DNA from: Burhinus oedicnemus
Taxonomy: Eukaryota; Chordata; Aves; Charadriiformes; Burhinidae
Direction: 5' to 3'
Assembly: GCA_008921705.1 (NCBI GenBank)
Contig: VFFE01009164.1
Span: 1,509,664-1,573,663, forward strand
Length of the DNA: 64,000 nucleotides
Under the pieces are notes generated by a model. It was not told the origin of the DNA. It searched no databases and saw nothing but the letters and a program-made list of their open reading frames with translations. Below, piece after piece: positions 39,516-52,670 of this stretch. Every line of letters starts with the position of its first letter. Position 1 is the stretch's first letter. Made by a program: the position numbers and the translations under genes.

Positions 39516-42500
39516 CTAGTGGTGAATGATTAGCTTACTGGGGCACAATGGAAATTAGAGATAGCTAGACAACGAAGGAGGTCAGTAATTTGTTATGAGT
39601 GAATTGTGGCAATAAGGAAGAAAAGGGAAAGGAAACTCAACAGTGGCTATAAAAATGAGGCAGACTATGGCTACAAATAGAAGTTGCAGGTGCCTACACA
39701 CCCTGCGTCTTGCTCCCATGTTGCTTTGCAACACAGGTGACTGAATGAGCTGTGCTAATGGACACCCACTGCAGATCTTCTCTTTCCTGCCCACCAGTGG
39801 TCGATCAAGACTAAGAATACCCACAGCCCTGCTTCCAGGACTCACTCATGTCCAGGTTCCTCACCCTGAGCACCATGAGCTGCTCGTAAGTTCCTGTCAT
39901 GTGTATGTGACTCTTACATTCCTGTTTCACGTGTCCCAGACACTATAAAAATGAATTATAATTATTTGTCTGCAATTTGAAAGGTGACTCTCCAATTGTA
40001 TCCAGAGTTTGAAAACAATTTTATTTGTTTCTTTAGATATTATGAAGCTGGTTAGACAAAATAGCAAGAGTTCTGCTTGCTTATCAGTATCTCATACTGT
40101 TGTGGATTTCCTTTTTTTCTATCCAGGTATTCTGGTATACATTTACGTGCTTTTGCAAGACAGAGGAAAGAGAACACAGCCGTTGCTTCTATACTGCTTG
40201 CTGCTACACCTGCAGTTGCCAACTCCCTACAAAACTCTATTTCTTGCAAATGATGGTTGCATATGTAAATACAGGACCTGCAGTAATCAGCTTCAGAACT
40301 ACAGTTCAATAAAATCACTTACGAATAGCCCCATTACACAAGTGATGCCACCTGATGTGCAATTGACCCCGTGGTCTGTTGGAGGGTTGCACCTCTCCTG
40401 CTGCTCAGACAAAACTCCCTTTTTTCAGCATATTACTGCAGTTCACTGTTCTGTTTCGTAAGTGGTTGATATTGTTCTGCTGGAATTAACACAGGGACTG
40501 CTTTGAGATCTTCAGGTGAAATGTATTATAGAAATGCAAATAAACTACTACCTTATTATTTGATGCAGAGGCTGCTGTATAGCTCTACCTAGCCATTACA
40601 TTTACTTTCCATGCCTATCAGTATGCACTCAGAGATTGATAGATGATGGTTTTATAATTCTTAAATACTTTTTTGATATCCTAAACCTATAGAGCCTTCA
40701 GACATTTTGTTCAGGAGATTTAGAATACTTTGCTACTTGAAATAAAAAGAGCTTCAATTGGCAGGGTTTTAAATCCAAACATTTAAGGCATTGATTTTAC
40801 TTAGTTTTTCTAAAGTAACTCCTTTAGGAAATTGAGTGCTACATTGCTAATTTTAACTTTATTCATTTTAAAGTGCTCCAGGATACTAGCACAAAGGGCA
40901 CTGTAAAAATTGCATTGTGCTGTATTAGGTTTGAATAGGATGAGCTATAGAAGTGTTTGAGACTTTGAATTTCCAGAATTTAGTTATTACAATGCTTATA
41001 ATACTAAAGGTTTCTTATGTATTCATTTTATGTTTGGGGTTTTTTTCTTAATAATCATAATTTCTAAGAAATATCTGCTATACACAGTCCGTCACTAAAG
41101 CTTTATAATATTTTCTATTGCAATGCAGCTGTACAAAAAGATTTTATAGAACAGTTATTCACACATATATAAATATAATTTAAAATGCAAATGTTCATTG
41201 CCTAAATTAGAGTGGAAATTCATTTTTCATGCAATGAATCTTTAAAATGTTTCCAGTGTTTATTAACGTGCAATGGGATTTTTCCTTTGCAATACAATAA
41301 ATATGCTCACCTTGTATAAATCTGAGTACAGCATGCAAAAATCTGTCTGAATATTACATAATGAGAGTAAGCAGTTGCGTATTCAGAGTAACCAATGCAA
41401 AATGAAATAATTTGTATGTATTTTGAATTTTAGAACACTTTTACTATAAGAGATTTGGAGACTTATGGCCTACTACAGCATAATTAAATATACAATAAAA
41501 AGACAACAAAGTTTGTACTCATTTTCCTTTGATGATTATAAAAATTTATTCACTGTATCACTGATTTCAGTTAAAACTTTAACTTTTAAAATGATAATAT
41601 AGTTTCACAGGTTTATTTTTCCCATACATATTCCTTCAACAAATAGATTGTATAGTGGGAAAATATGAAAGATATTGCAAAGATTCTGATTGTTCTTCTC
41701 TGTTTTCCAGTGGTTTGTCTCAATCTTATGTATAATCTAGCATTCACTGAAAGTGATATATATCTAACACAAGCAGGCACAGAATTACTTTAAAAGTAAT
41801 AAGCAAAATTTTAAAAAGTACTATGAGTTGAGAGGGAAAAATAATCAAAAGTATTCAAAAAGGTAAACATTGGCTTTGGAAGAATAAATGGAACATTCCT
41901 TAATTGCTTTTTCAAGAGCAGTGGAAAATATTCCTCACATACACAGTGGGGTTTTTTTTCCCTGCCTCTCAACAAGGGATAATTTGTGAAGGGATAACTT
42001 AGTGTAGAAAAACAAGGTGGATGAACTTTAAGCAACATTTTAATAGATATACCACCAAACTTCAGCAGGTCATTGGGGAGGCAGATCGATGGAATATGTG
42101 TTATCACTAACTTCAAAAAGAATAGATCTATCACAGAAAAAAAACCAACCCCAAACTATTTAAAAATTTAAAGCATTATCTATAGCATTTTTATTCAAAG
42201 GCTTTTTTGAACAATTGTGTTTGCTAGCACACTCTGACAATAGAAAGTTCCCACAAACCCTGCCCTCATGGTCAAAGTACTACATGGGCTTTTTAGATTC
42301 CATGTGTAACTAGATTTTATTTGTACTTCAGTTCTGTTTAAAATATATATGCATTAGTGATTATAAATGATCTTAGCTTTAAAGGAAGAGAGTAATAGTT
42401 AATAGTGCACTCACTCTAAAGCAAAAACATGGTAGCAAAGTCAGGCAATGATACACATTTTAAATTTTAAGTTCTCTATATTAAAATACGTTTTTATTGC

Positions 42501-44719
42501 TATAAAACATGCACATTTATCTTATGCTATCTATCCGAGCCAGATCCAAAAGAAATTGAAACCTATGGCTATCTTCTCATCGGTCTCTGTATGTCTTGGA
42601 GCATGTCTTTTGGATGTTTCCAGTCTGTCCTTCATTCTTATGCTGGAGATCTGCAGGTTTCCTTCCTCGCGGAGACCAATGAAATTTGTGGTTTTACCAT
42701 CACCCACTTACTCAGTGCTAAGGTCCAGTAAGCACTTCATTGATGAACAGAAAGTGCAGTGTTTGTGCTAAAGAGACCCATTGACTTGCATAGCACAGGG
42801 CCTCTAAAGACCTCCAGCCTGCAAAGCGTTTATGGCAAAACACGGCCATAGGAAGAACGTAGACAAGAGCAGTCCGTAGCAAGGAGGCAACACGAACCAG
42901 GAGCATCACCTAAAGTCATGAGTGTATATGTACCATTCACATCCTGCTGCTCTTCCCAGCTGGTAAGACAGGGAGACCAGACTTTCTGAGTGAAATAAAA
43001 CCTGCAAATTTGTTACAATTCTGTGATAAGCAGTAGGGGTAATTAAGATCTGTGATGTGTTCTACAGCTTTGACTGTAAAATAGCCTGATTAATCTAAAT
43101 TAACTTAATCTAATAAACTACTTACTTTTCCAGTAGTGAAATCTGCAGTGGGTTAGAAAAGAAGAAAACTATTCCACACTTCTTATAAGCTATATCATGG
43201 CTACTCTTCAGAAAATAGAAATTTACGTACAAGTTGGAAATGTTTCTCATTCCTGGGGAGAGCATTTTTCATTAAAATATTCTGGTTTTCCAATGTTTCA
43301 AAACTTTGTCTAGCAAGCATAAAACAAAGTTATTTTAATAATGCCTTGCTTTTTCCATCAAAAGTGTTTTGAGTAAGTATATTCAGTTTTATTTATATGA
43401 GTTGCTTTTCTTGAACAACACATTTGTATGAAACAATCAATATTTACAATAAAATTATTTATGTTGGCTGAATTTAGCATTTTTTAATGCATGAATTAGG
43501 CTTGAAGTGTCATTCATTGTGGTTATTTAGGACTGGATTACAAGACATACCTTTTTTCCCCTTAGGACTGGGATACAAGGTAGAATACTAACAAATTCAT
43601 TGAAATATATTTGTTGTCAGAATTAGTCAGAAAATTTATCCCGTGGAAAATTTCAAATATGAAGCAAAATGAAAGAACTGGAAGTATTTTTTTTTTTTTT
43701 TTAAATCCTGCCATACTGTCTGCCAAGAGTTGTGCTCCAAGTCTCCTTCACCAGATGGGTGTGCATGGTCAAGATATTATATATACAATAGTAGCCTTTC
43801 TTAGCTAATCTGACTAAAGAAAATCCCAGAAGATGTAATTTAGCAGGGTAAACCAGCTACCCATTTATTAGTACAGAGACAGGGAAGGTAACCTACCGCT
43901 CTTCTATTCTCCATGCTAAAAGCACCAGAGCGGCAGCATTCCAGCTTTCTGGCGCATGGTTCTGATACTGCTTTTTAATACAAAAAACAGAGCTCTTCCA
44001 TGAATAAAGAAATGGTTTTAGGTCACAAACCCAGCTGGCCACTGAAATATAACTTCTCACACTCCTCTGACCCAAGACTCTCTTCATAGTGAGAGCTGCA
44101 GTCACCTCTGAGCCACAATTCGTTTAAAACGGGTCAGATAAATTGCACCCAAAAGTACCTATTTCTCTCCATGGGCTCCCAAAAATATTGGAGTAACTCA
44201 TTCAGATACAGATCTCCAATACTAGGTAAGATCAATCCCAACTCTGGTCTTCAGTCACACACTGTTCTAATGGAAGAAGAGAAAAGAAAGGAAAGAAAGC
44301 CTTCCCTTGGGTTAGGAAGTTACATTTTCTGTCTCTTCTGAGCTCTCTTTGTCCACGCCTTGATGCTATTTCACGAAGTGATTGTTGGATCTCTTTCAGG
44401 AGTTTCACACCAGTTTCTGAAGAGTGATGAAACACAAATTTTCAGTCCCATTTCTTCTCTGTACTTTTATGTAGCTCCCAGAAAATTTCAGCAATCAAAG
44501 CTACACTTACGTTTTGTAAAAGAAAACAACGCAACGGTGTTGTTCTGTATAGGGGTTTTGGTTCAATTTCCATGTTCAGCTCGGTGAAGTAAATAATAAA
44601 ATTACATATGTAACTTTTGATATCTCCTGCAATTCTAATTAATTTAACCAAAATCATGTGTGACTTTCAAAAAATGTCAGCCTGTGGTCTGTATTCACAT
44701 CTCAAGTACAACACTTTAA
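39516..44719. other. Non-coding stretch, nothing recognised
   Basis: The 150-codon frame at 40009-40461 is the longest on the plus strand of the window. It has no recognised domain and competing frames on the other strand. At 43527-43544 and 43562-43579 an 18-base motif (TTAGGACTGGATTACAAG) is present twice with one mismatch. A T-run is at 43688-43702. The 40500-42500 part is very AT-rich. Confidence 0.5.
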
Positions 44720-44792
44720 ATTTACATTAACTCCTTTGAAGTCAATGGATTCAGTCCAGTGTAAATGACAACAAAGTCTGCTCTGTGACCCT
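44720..44792 (+). repeat. Old amniote interspersed repeat, fragment A
   Basis: TTAACTCCTTTGAAGTCAAT, then CCAGTGTAAATGACA and TCTGCTCTGTGACCC follow an old interspersed sequence that recurs in bird and reptile genomes (AACTCCATTGAAGTCAATGG...CAGTGTAAATGAGAGCAGAATC). I cannot give its library name with confidence. It is degraded and non-coding. A second fragment lies 600 bases downstream. Confidence 0.5.
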
Positions 44793-45059
44793 AGAATTCT
44801 CCTAGTAGAAGGACTTCATCTGTAATCGTACTTCATGGCACATTACAGTGTAGGCATACAAATTTGCTGCAGAAACACACTTTTGAACTTCGCAATTTTT
44901 TCTTTAAACCGCTATCTTAGTGAAAGAATTTAGGGATATTTTGCCATCAAAATATGTAAAAAAAGAGATGAATGAATCATACATCATGAGCATAATTCAG
45001 CAAGTATATTTAAAATCTTTTCAACAGCACTAATCAGCTATTCTTACATCTATACAATT

Positions 45060-45125
45060 AAAATAATAGAAAACAGCTGCAAAGGTCTGGAGAGATCATT
45101 CAGCTCATCCTTTACCTCAAAGGAG
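45060..45125 (-). repeat. Possible degraded CR1 fragment
   Basis: CAAAGGTCTGGAGAGATCAT followed by TCAGCTCATCC resembles the AAGGTCT...GATCATCTAGTCC segment of the reverse-complemented CR1 3' end. It is short and diverged. The element's tail would be on the left, where only ATAATAGAAAACAG remains. Confidence 0.4.
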
Positions 45126-45309
45126 GTGTCAGCATTTAGGAGATGAACTAGGATACACAATATAGCTTTCTTTTTGCCTACCACAACATGAAGGTGTTCA
45201 GAAAGTCCCATTTTTAGTATTTTCAGGAATCCAGTCCAGAAGCCTAGTTGTATAAAAGCAAATGAAATATTAGTTACCTAAATGTTTGTATGTTCAAGTT
45301 CCAGTTGGC

Positions 45310-45402
45310 ACATAAGGCCGGACCTAACATCCACTGAAATCAATGTGGATAACTTTACTATTAACTTTCATGGACTTTGGAGTAAGCCCCTATCCAGGCC
45401 CC
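45310..45402 (+). repeat. Old amniote interspersed repeat, fragment B
   Basis: GGCCGGACCTAACATCCACT, GAAATCAATGTGG, ATTAACTTTCATGGAC and TTTGGAGTAAGCCCC follow the pattern GGGCCAGATCCT...CACTGAAATCAATGG...ATTGACTTCAATGGGAGTAAG of the same class as fragment A. Its CACTGAAATCAATG and CTTTCATGGAC halves are near-complements, a palindromic design suggesting a MITE-like origin. The family name is not assigned. Confidence 0.5.
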
Positions 45403-46818
45403 CATGTGGAATGATTACATGCATAACATACATAGTTTCATACAAATTTGACTACATAAAGCTCATTTATTTGAAAGTTTGATCTATAAATGAACACAAA
45501 TCAGCATAAATGTTAGAAGAAAATGTCTCCAGCTAAATTAAAGCATCATTCTTAAGATCAGAATATATTAATTAATATCATCACTACTGAGTATAAGGCA
45601 ATTTTCCCCTCTTCTCACGTACTTTTGTTGTGTATAACTTTATACACCTGAATAACTAGCAGTTTCTTCATGCAGCTCTAATAACAGCTCTTAACAAGGC
45701 TAGGAGGACAACGCACATGAAAAATTTAGATATCTACAGAGAACCTTTAAAGAACACTAAAGCTTTGTTTTACTTGTTGTTTCTTGAACAACAACCTTTT
45801 ACCATTCTGAGTATTTGCTGTACAATGGAGATGTTAATAGTTACCCTCAGACTGCACCTTATCTTTTACTGTAAACCTCTCAGGCAGCGCATTCACATTT
45901 CATGTCCTTTCACAGTGCAGTTCACTTGGAGACAAAAGCAAGCGGAATTTGTTTCAGTTGAGCTATTCCTTTTTAACAGACACTTTCCAGCTCACTTGCA
46001 GAAGCTGCCAAAAGGGAAATCAAGGATTGAGATTAGCATTTTTTTTTCCCAAGATTTGAAAGGTCATGGGGATTTTTAAAATTTATTTGTCATTGATTAA
46101 AGTGTCATTAATGTATTTGCTAATTGATGGGCTGTCAACTATGGGACAATCCTACACCTCTAATCCTGTAATTGTACAGTCTTCCAAGATGTCACCATCA
46201 GATCTTAAATTTGTCCTGTTGGAAACTGCTTCTAAATTTCACACTTTTCCAACCACTGCAATTGAATACGTTTTTCTACAAGGATAAGACTAATTATGTT
46301 AGTTATATATTAGTCTCAGGCTGGGCATTCTAGACACCGTGCTGAACTTTGATTTGTTTACATGCTGCTGAAATCTGATGTCATAGACACATACGACTAG
46401 GAAATGTTTTGCCCAAATATTTTTAAATATACTATTAAAAATAACAATGGCAAAATTTTTTCTAAGCTTTTGTGCTTTCATATGTGTGTTGCTTATACAT
46501 AATAAAGAATGAAGTCTCATCCAGTCAGAATTTAACCAACTTAAAAGTGTACATGGAATTTTTACTATTTATTTTACGCTACACAGACCATAATGACTAA
46601 ATTATATATTACCTAAAGACCTTAAAGATGATTACCACCTTGCAATGCAAAATATTGTTTTAAGCAGAGGTGGATCCAGTCACTGATTCAAAGCTTCATT
46701 ATGAGGAAACCTATTTCATCAAGAAACTGTGATGAACCTTTTGGCTACCGCTTCCCACTGCAGAAATGCTGGAAAGCATACAGTAATTCTTCTATGCATC
46801 TTTCTACTCTGTTTGCAG
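45403..46818. other. Non-coding stretch, nothing recognised
   Basis: Frames of 120 (45717-46079) and 73 codons (46066-46287) on the plus strand have no recognised motif. There is no repeat call. Confidence 0.5.
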
Positions 46819-46945
46819 CCCCTGCACAAAATCTCGTCACAGAGGGACTGCTGGTGTTCGTGGAACCCAAAGATTCAACTGTTTTTCTTGTCTCTAAATG
46901 GAGTAGTGAAGTAAAGGTTCTCTCCAACACAAGCCTTAGCACTAG
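46819..46945 (+). other. Candidate exon with strong splice signals (weak)
   Basis: A good acceptor (CATCTTTCTACTCTGTTTGCAG, ending at 46818) and a consensus donor (CTAG then GTAAGC at 46946) bracket 127 bases that are open in the frame reading PAQNLVTEGLLVFV... for 42 residues. In that frame a TAG stop falls exactly at the donor, so it would be a terminal coding frame or a non-coding exon. No partner exon or family match was found. It could belong to a lncRNA, or be chance. Confidence 0.2.
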
Positions 46946-48687
46946 GTAAGCACAGAGTAGAAAAAGCACTGTACAACCCCCGACGTGGTGCTACAGCTGT
47001 TTGCACATTATATTCTCCAAAGCTCCACCAGAGTGACCTGCCTCCAGGCCCTCTTGGTAGCAAGGGCTGATTCCCTGGCTAACAACCGTACCAATGTCAT
47101 AACTTACCAAAGTACTTTAATATTCCCTGGGTTAAAACATAGCACATAAATCTACAAAATTTTCAAAATTATTAAGTGACAACAGGAGCAGAGCTAGGAG
47201 ATTACTTAAAAGTGAAGGACAACCCTGTTGCGCCTCTGTCATGTTTTGTCAGGAGACAGTGTAATAACCAATCATTCTGCCCATTATGTGGTTCCAAACC
47301 TTTCTTTGAAGAGTGAACTATTATGAACTAGTTTTGGATACAGTTTACTGTGAATATGTAGATTAAAAAAAAATCATCCATAATATAATGGTGACAATAT
47401 TTGAAAAAATATTTGAAAAAATAATGTATTCTTTTAGAAAAGATTGCAAGTAATTTAGAAAAGATTGCAAGTAAGTACAGTATGTTTCCATAATTTCTTT
47501 TAAGGTTTGGGACCAGATCACACAAGATGGATTTCAGCAGTGGAAAATATTATCATTTGGCATTTTTTTTATCTCTTCCAAACCGGAATGTTGTTTTTCC
47601 CTCTGGCAGAGGTCTGCACCGACTACGAATGTCAACATTCCCACCAAGAAAAATACTACCAAAACTGGTTTGAATCATCTAAGACCTACACAAGGGACAA
47701 GGCCGCCTATGGGGGTCTTTACCTTAATACTGGCATTGGGCCTAAGCCTTGATTTAAGTTCCCAGGCAACAGATCCATTAAAGCTATATTACTAAGGTTC
47801 ACACTGCCCCTGAAAGCTTTATTAAATGATTATTTCACAGCATGGAGGGAAATCTATTGAAAATTAATATGCAGCATCAGCCAGTCATGGCTCATAGCTG
47901 AGATATGCTTTTTATGTCAAAAAAAAAAAAAGAATTTTTCAAATAAGAAAGTGTAAGTGAAATTCCTCTCATCAACTTAACTTGTCTAATCTGACTTCTA
48001 GTGCTATAGTCAATGGGGAGAAATGGCCATTTCTAGAATTGATTTCTTCTTTCTTCTGTCTTAGGAGACCAGTCTCGGGTAGGATGCATTGCTCTGTGGA
48101 AGTGCCCCTCTGCTTCTGCAGACCATAGAAGGAGCCCAGCTGCCTCACCAGAGTGGCTGAAGTTAAACAACATGAACCCGAGCTTATGTTAAAGGAGCAA
48201 GACTTGATGTATCCATCCAACCAATGGGAATCTGACAGACTCAAAGCAGCATCTTGAAGATATACAGGATTTAGTGTATTAGGTTATCCTTTCTGTAGAA
48301 AACAATTTGAAATAACTAATGCCAAGTAAAATCATGCCCACAAATATTTCTTCAAAAGAACTGTTCAGAAACAGTTAATTAGCTAAAATTCTCCAGTGTT
48401 GCCACAGCTATAATATACATATTTTCATCTATAAAAACACAATTACATGCTTTATGAAGATGATTTTTAATGAACAGTTAAGACCTCTAAATAATTTAAA
48501 GACACAATTTAATCTTAACAATATTTATCATTTTACATTATTACATTGCTAAAAATTGAATAATTCGGATCATGCAGTCCTAAAGTTAGGAACAATTAAG
48601 TAAATGGGCAAGTTCTCTTGCTGACTTCAATTAATTTGGAAGGTGAGGGACAGGAAGATCCCAGGCAGGCAGCTCCTACCCCTGTGA
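46946..48687. other. Non-coding stretch with small tandem duplications
   Basis: A 12-bp unit ATATTTGAAAAA is duplicated at 47397-47420, and a 21-bp unit TTTAGAAAAGATTGCAAGTAA is exactly duplicated at 47433-47474. A poly-A run is near 47920-47931. No gene recognised. Confidence 0.6.
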
Positions 48688-48702
48688 GCACCAGGTGGCA
48701 GT
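48688..48702 (+). promoter_or_regulatory. CTCF-like binding motif
   Basis: GCACCAGGTGGCAGT agrees with the CTCF core CCASYAGRKGGCRSY at all positions but the first. It lies in a short GC-richer patch (48650-48720), unlike its AT-rich surroundings, which favours a real element. The orientation is plus, parallel to the site at 1481. Confidence 0.4.
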
Positions 48703-51700
48703 CCGGCGTTGAGTGACAGGTCTTCATTTTCTCCTGCACTCCCCAGACCAAAACCTTCCCTTGTTACAGTACTCGTCCTGTTCTGAGAGCCTTCTACGCT
48801 TTTCTATCTGCTAAATAACATACAGTCACCCTGGGGATTTAAGGGCAAACTACTTTTTACAGAGAATAAGATGCATGTTTTTCATAAACTCATCCATACC
48901 ACCTTACTGATGCTGAAATGCCAGGGAATTTCCCTTACATAAGCTCTGAATTTCGCTGGTAGGCCAGACCACACTCACATGCCCCAAAAGTTTAAATAAC
49001 CTACAAAACCATGTACAGGAAGTATGAGGCATATAAATCTTTTATCTATTAGGTCACAATGTTTTTCACGGCACATGTACACAGATCAGTTCAAATCTCT
49101 GTTACTCACAATGAAAAAAACAAAATCTTCACAGTTCCAAATTAACACTGGAAAAAAATACTGGATAAGAGATAAGCACACATTACAAAGTTTATAAGAC
49201 AGGTTGAATTAGTGTAAAATCAGTATCTTTGTTAGGAAATCTGATGGTCCAAAGGGTCACGCTTTGGCTATGTAATCTACGTAGAACAGCTTACAGTCTG
49301 GCAAGTTGAAATATTTCATAGCTTTTCTTGCTAACTTCTAGAAGAAAAATAAATTTTATTGCACATAAAAGAAAACATGATACTAAGATGTACACCAAAT
49401 TTGTCAAACATCCATGAAAACTATCTTACTTTATTTGTTACCCATCATTGTGCCATTTTACCTAGTCTAGTGACCCATTTAATGGTTACATTTTATTAAC
49501 AAAGGAGGTAAACAACAACAGAAAATGGAAGGAATAATAAAAATCTTATAACCTTCCACATAGTGATAAAACATATTTTTTTCTAATATCAGAAAAAGAA
49601 GTTTTATTAAGAAATACAAATGTTTCACTGAAAATGCCTTCTAATTCTTATTTATATAAACCTACAAGTCATTCTTATTCACTAGAGCTTTTCTGCTGAG
49701 CTAAGCAGTAGCTCTTTTCACCTTGTAAAATTGTGCTCCCATGAATAGACAACACAAGTTTCTAAACACGACCAATAATAACAATGTAGGTAATTTACAA
49801 TGCTGATTAATTTTTTTATTTGTCCGCTTTGGTTAACTGTTTTATGGCATACATTGATACTGCCTGATTGCCTGCTACTGAAAATGAGTTTGAACTGCTC
49901 CCCGTCCTCTGCTTTATGTAACCACCAAGGGAATTTCCTGCATCTTCTACAGAGGATACCTAAAGTATCTGTGAAGCTAAGAAGGCTGCATTTTAATAAG
50001 AAATTTTGTTGCTGAATATTGCTAAAAACATAAAAATGCATGAATTTGGAACCTGTGACAGTATACAAGAAAGCAAAGCTCTGAACAAATGCCGCTAAAA
50101 TTTAGAGCTAGTAAAAATTGTGGGTTTTTTCTCAAGGAAATTTAACATTTGGAGAGGTGTGACCATGTTTATTGAGCTATTAATTCTCTTAGATTTGCAA
50201 AAGTTAAATTCAGTAAGCAACCATTATTTTAATAAGTATTCACCAATAAACAGCTCAAGCACTGTTCAAATTACCTGCAAAAAAGCATGAAGCCTGGGTT
50301 CATCATATTGACTGGAAAACTGAAGAAGTTTACTAGTCTCCTATCAAATGTACATTTATTTGGTTGCAGTAGATATATCAAGAGTTTTAGCACGTGTTTC
50401 TTGTACACTCTTTCTAAATTCTGCTCCACATAATTCTAACATTTGTGAAATCTCATAATTCTTATGAGATTCTACCCACAGTGGCCATACAAAATACATT
50501 TATAGAAATTACACATCATTTGTCTTACAAAGAAACAAATTGTTTCTTCCAGAGCACTCTCACGTGGTTATACTCCCTTCAGCGATGTTTAAAAATTACA
50601 GACTGAGGACAATTTTACTCACAATTAGTACGTTTTATTCTCTCTTTAAAATACACCTGTGGAATCTTCAATGTGCACAGTAGTATGTGTTCTAGTATCT
50701 GCTGTAGTATGTAAATACCGGAGGAGGACCCAAAAATAGGGGTAGATTGACCTCTAATGAAGGGGCAGGAACACAATCCAGGAGGGATTTCAGCTATAAT
50801 TATTGCTCAAAGGGAATTGGGACAGCCTTCAAAGGTCATATCTGCTCTTAAAACCACTGACAAAATAGTGTATGATCAAAAGTAATAGAATTAATACTAA
50901 TTAGTTTTCAGTTGTAAGTGGGGTGGGATCGTACATATGGCCAAGACCACTCCTTAGCTGAGAGGCAATACCTCGCTATGCTACAGTAACTTCAATGCTT
51001 TCCGTTTCTGTGTCCACACTTAAAACCAATAGAGTGCAATGGTGGTATAAAGATTTTTTCAATCCTGCACTCTGAGTTGAAAGTTATACTTTAACAAAGA
51101 TGCAGCACTGTGGTTATCAGCAAATTGTTTAAAGCAGAAGTCTTCAACCAGTCACTCATACACAGCTTCCTTCGCAAATTTTAGAGTAATCACTCCAGCA
51201 GATAGTATTTTTAAAACCTAAATATACATACATAAACTATGGACACTTTAATTTTTAGGAGTGCCTGGGACAGTCATACTCCTAGAGTGCTGCAAACACA
51301 ATGATGTCGTAGTCCTAGTATCACTAGCTGGGTCTTATGAGGACGTAGACTTTGTAGGTTTTGCCTTCCTGTTTTGAGATAAATATAAAAATATCTTTAC
51401 CAGAGTTGTGAAATGGGTCTCTATACACATTTAAGTATCATGTTTCACCCATGTATTTTCAAGGATTTCCAGTTTTCACTGGAATAAACACTAATATTAT
51501 TTATTAAATTTATTAAATTATTATTAAGTTTCTCACCTTAAAAGTATAAACATCTGAGAAGCAGGTATCATGAAAAAAGTCCATTATTTGATATCAATGT
51601 ATTCAAACACTATTTTATAATGTTCAAATAAATAAAAAAATGAAATATCCAGACAAAGAAAAGAAATTAAAGACAGATATTCTAGAAAAAGCTCACTGGT

Positions 51701-52670
51701 GATGACCAAAAGAATAGGAATTTGACAAACTGTACACTAGCTAACATCAAGGAGCCACAGGTAAAACAGAGTAGTCCTGCACTTCTTAAAAGTTGTCTTT
51801 TCCCCCTTACCCTGAAGTGTTACTATGTCTGAGTAATAATAGCACGGTTTTATTCCGCAGAGCTAGTCCTTTTGAGCATTCTGAGCTGGATCTGCTGACT
51901 TCAGTAAGGAGGAAAAAAAAAAGTTGTAATGCTTTTTATTGCAGCGAGACCTGCAAAACCAGCACAGCTGAGAAAGATGGTTTCTGTTCCTTCTTGTTCA
52001 TCTTCAGTAGAATTCTTTAAAATGCCAATGAAAAAAATGCCTAGTTGTCATAGGTCAATAAATGTAGAAGTTCCCAGGTATGAACTGTGCTAAATAAGCA
52101 GGATTCTGTGCCTGCATATAGGCTTGCAGGACAGGTGCCTCATAAATGACTTGGAAGCAATACATACCTTCTCCTAATCAAACGCAGAAGGAGACACGTA
52201 TCATGAACTGAAGAACAGCTCACATTCCCAAAGTCACTTAAGTGTAATCAGAGACTAGCCTTTTCCAGCCAGAATCCTGGTGGCTCTGAAGCGGCTGAGG
52301 TAACCCCATAATCAAGTCTCCTAGACCAGGCTTTGGTGTCCAGGCTGCCCCACACCATCTCCATAGCAGCCTGTGTCCATATCATCCACAGTGCTGAACA
52401 CAGACTCCCCTTAGTATCGAAGTGTTGGCAGAACACTTTTTCCGAAGATATGTTGACAGGGGAACTGGCTTTTGCCGTTGGTCTGCCACAGCCTTGACTT
52501 CCTAGTCTTCAGTATGTAACAAAGCCTGTTTTGCTCTACGGTCATCTTTAGTACAACTCTGAGCTTCGGTTAGAGGGATGTATATTTGTTATGGACTATT
52601 TCCTGTTATACTTGCCTTCGAATTTTTATCCATGGTACAAACTGAGACAATAACTGTTAATATGGCTCTG
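48703..52670. other. Non-coding stretch, nothing recognised
   Basis: The longest frame is 116 codons (49718-50068 minus), with no recognised motif. An ATTTATTAAATTTATTAAATT tract lies near 51500. No repeat family was identified. Confidence 0.55.

Noticed and set aside
39790..39803. CCACCAGTGGTCG as a third CTCF-like site
   Set aside because: Deviates from the core at two or more informative positions, so it is weaker than the two sites reported.
40009..40461. 150-codon plus-strand open frame
   Set aside because: No recognised domain, competing open frames on the opposite strand (40052-40318) and a plus-strand sibling frame. No promoter, splice or poly-A context supports a gene.
45717..46079. 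120-codon plus-strand open frame
   Set aside because: No domain recognised. It ends over a T-run and overlaps a second frame, which suggests chance.
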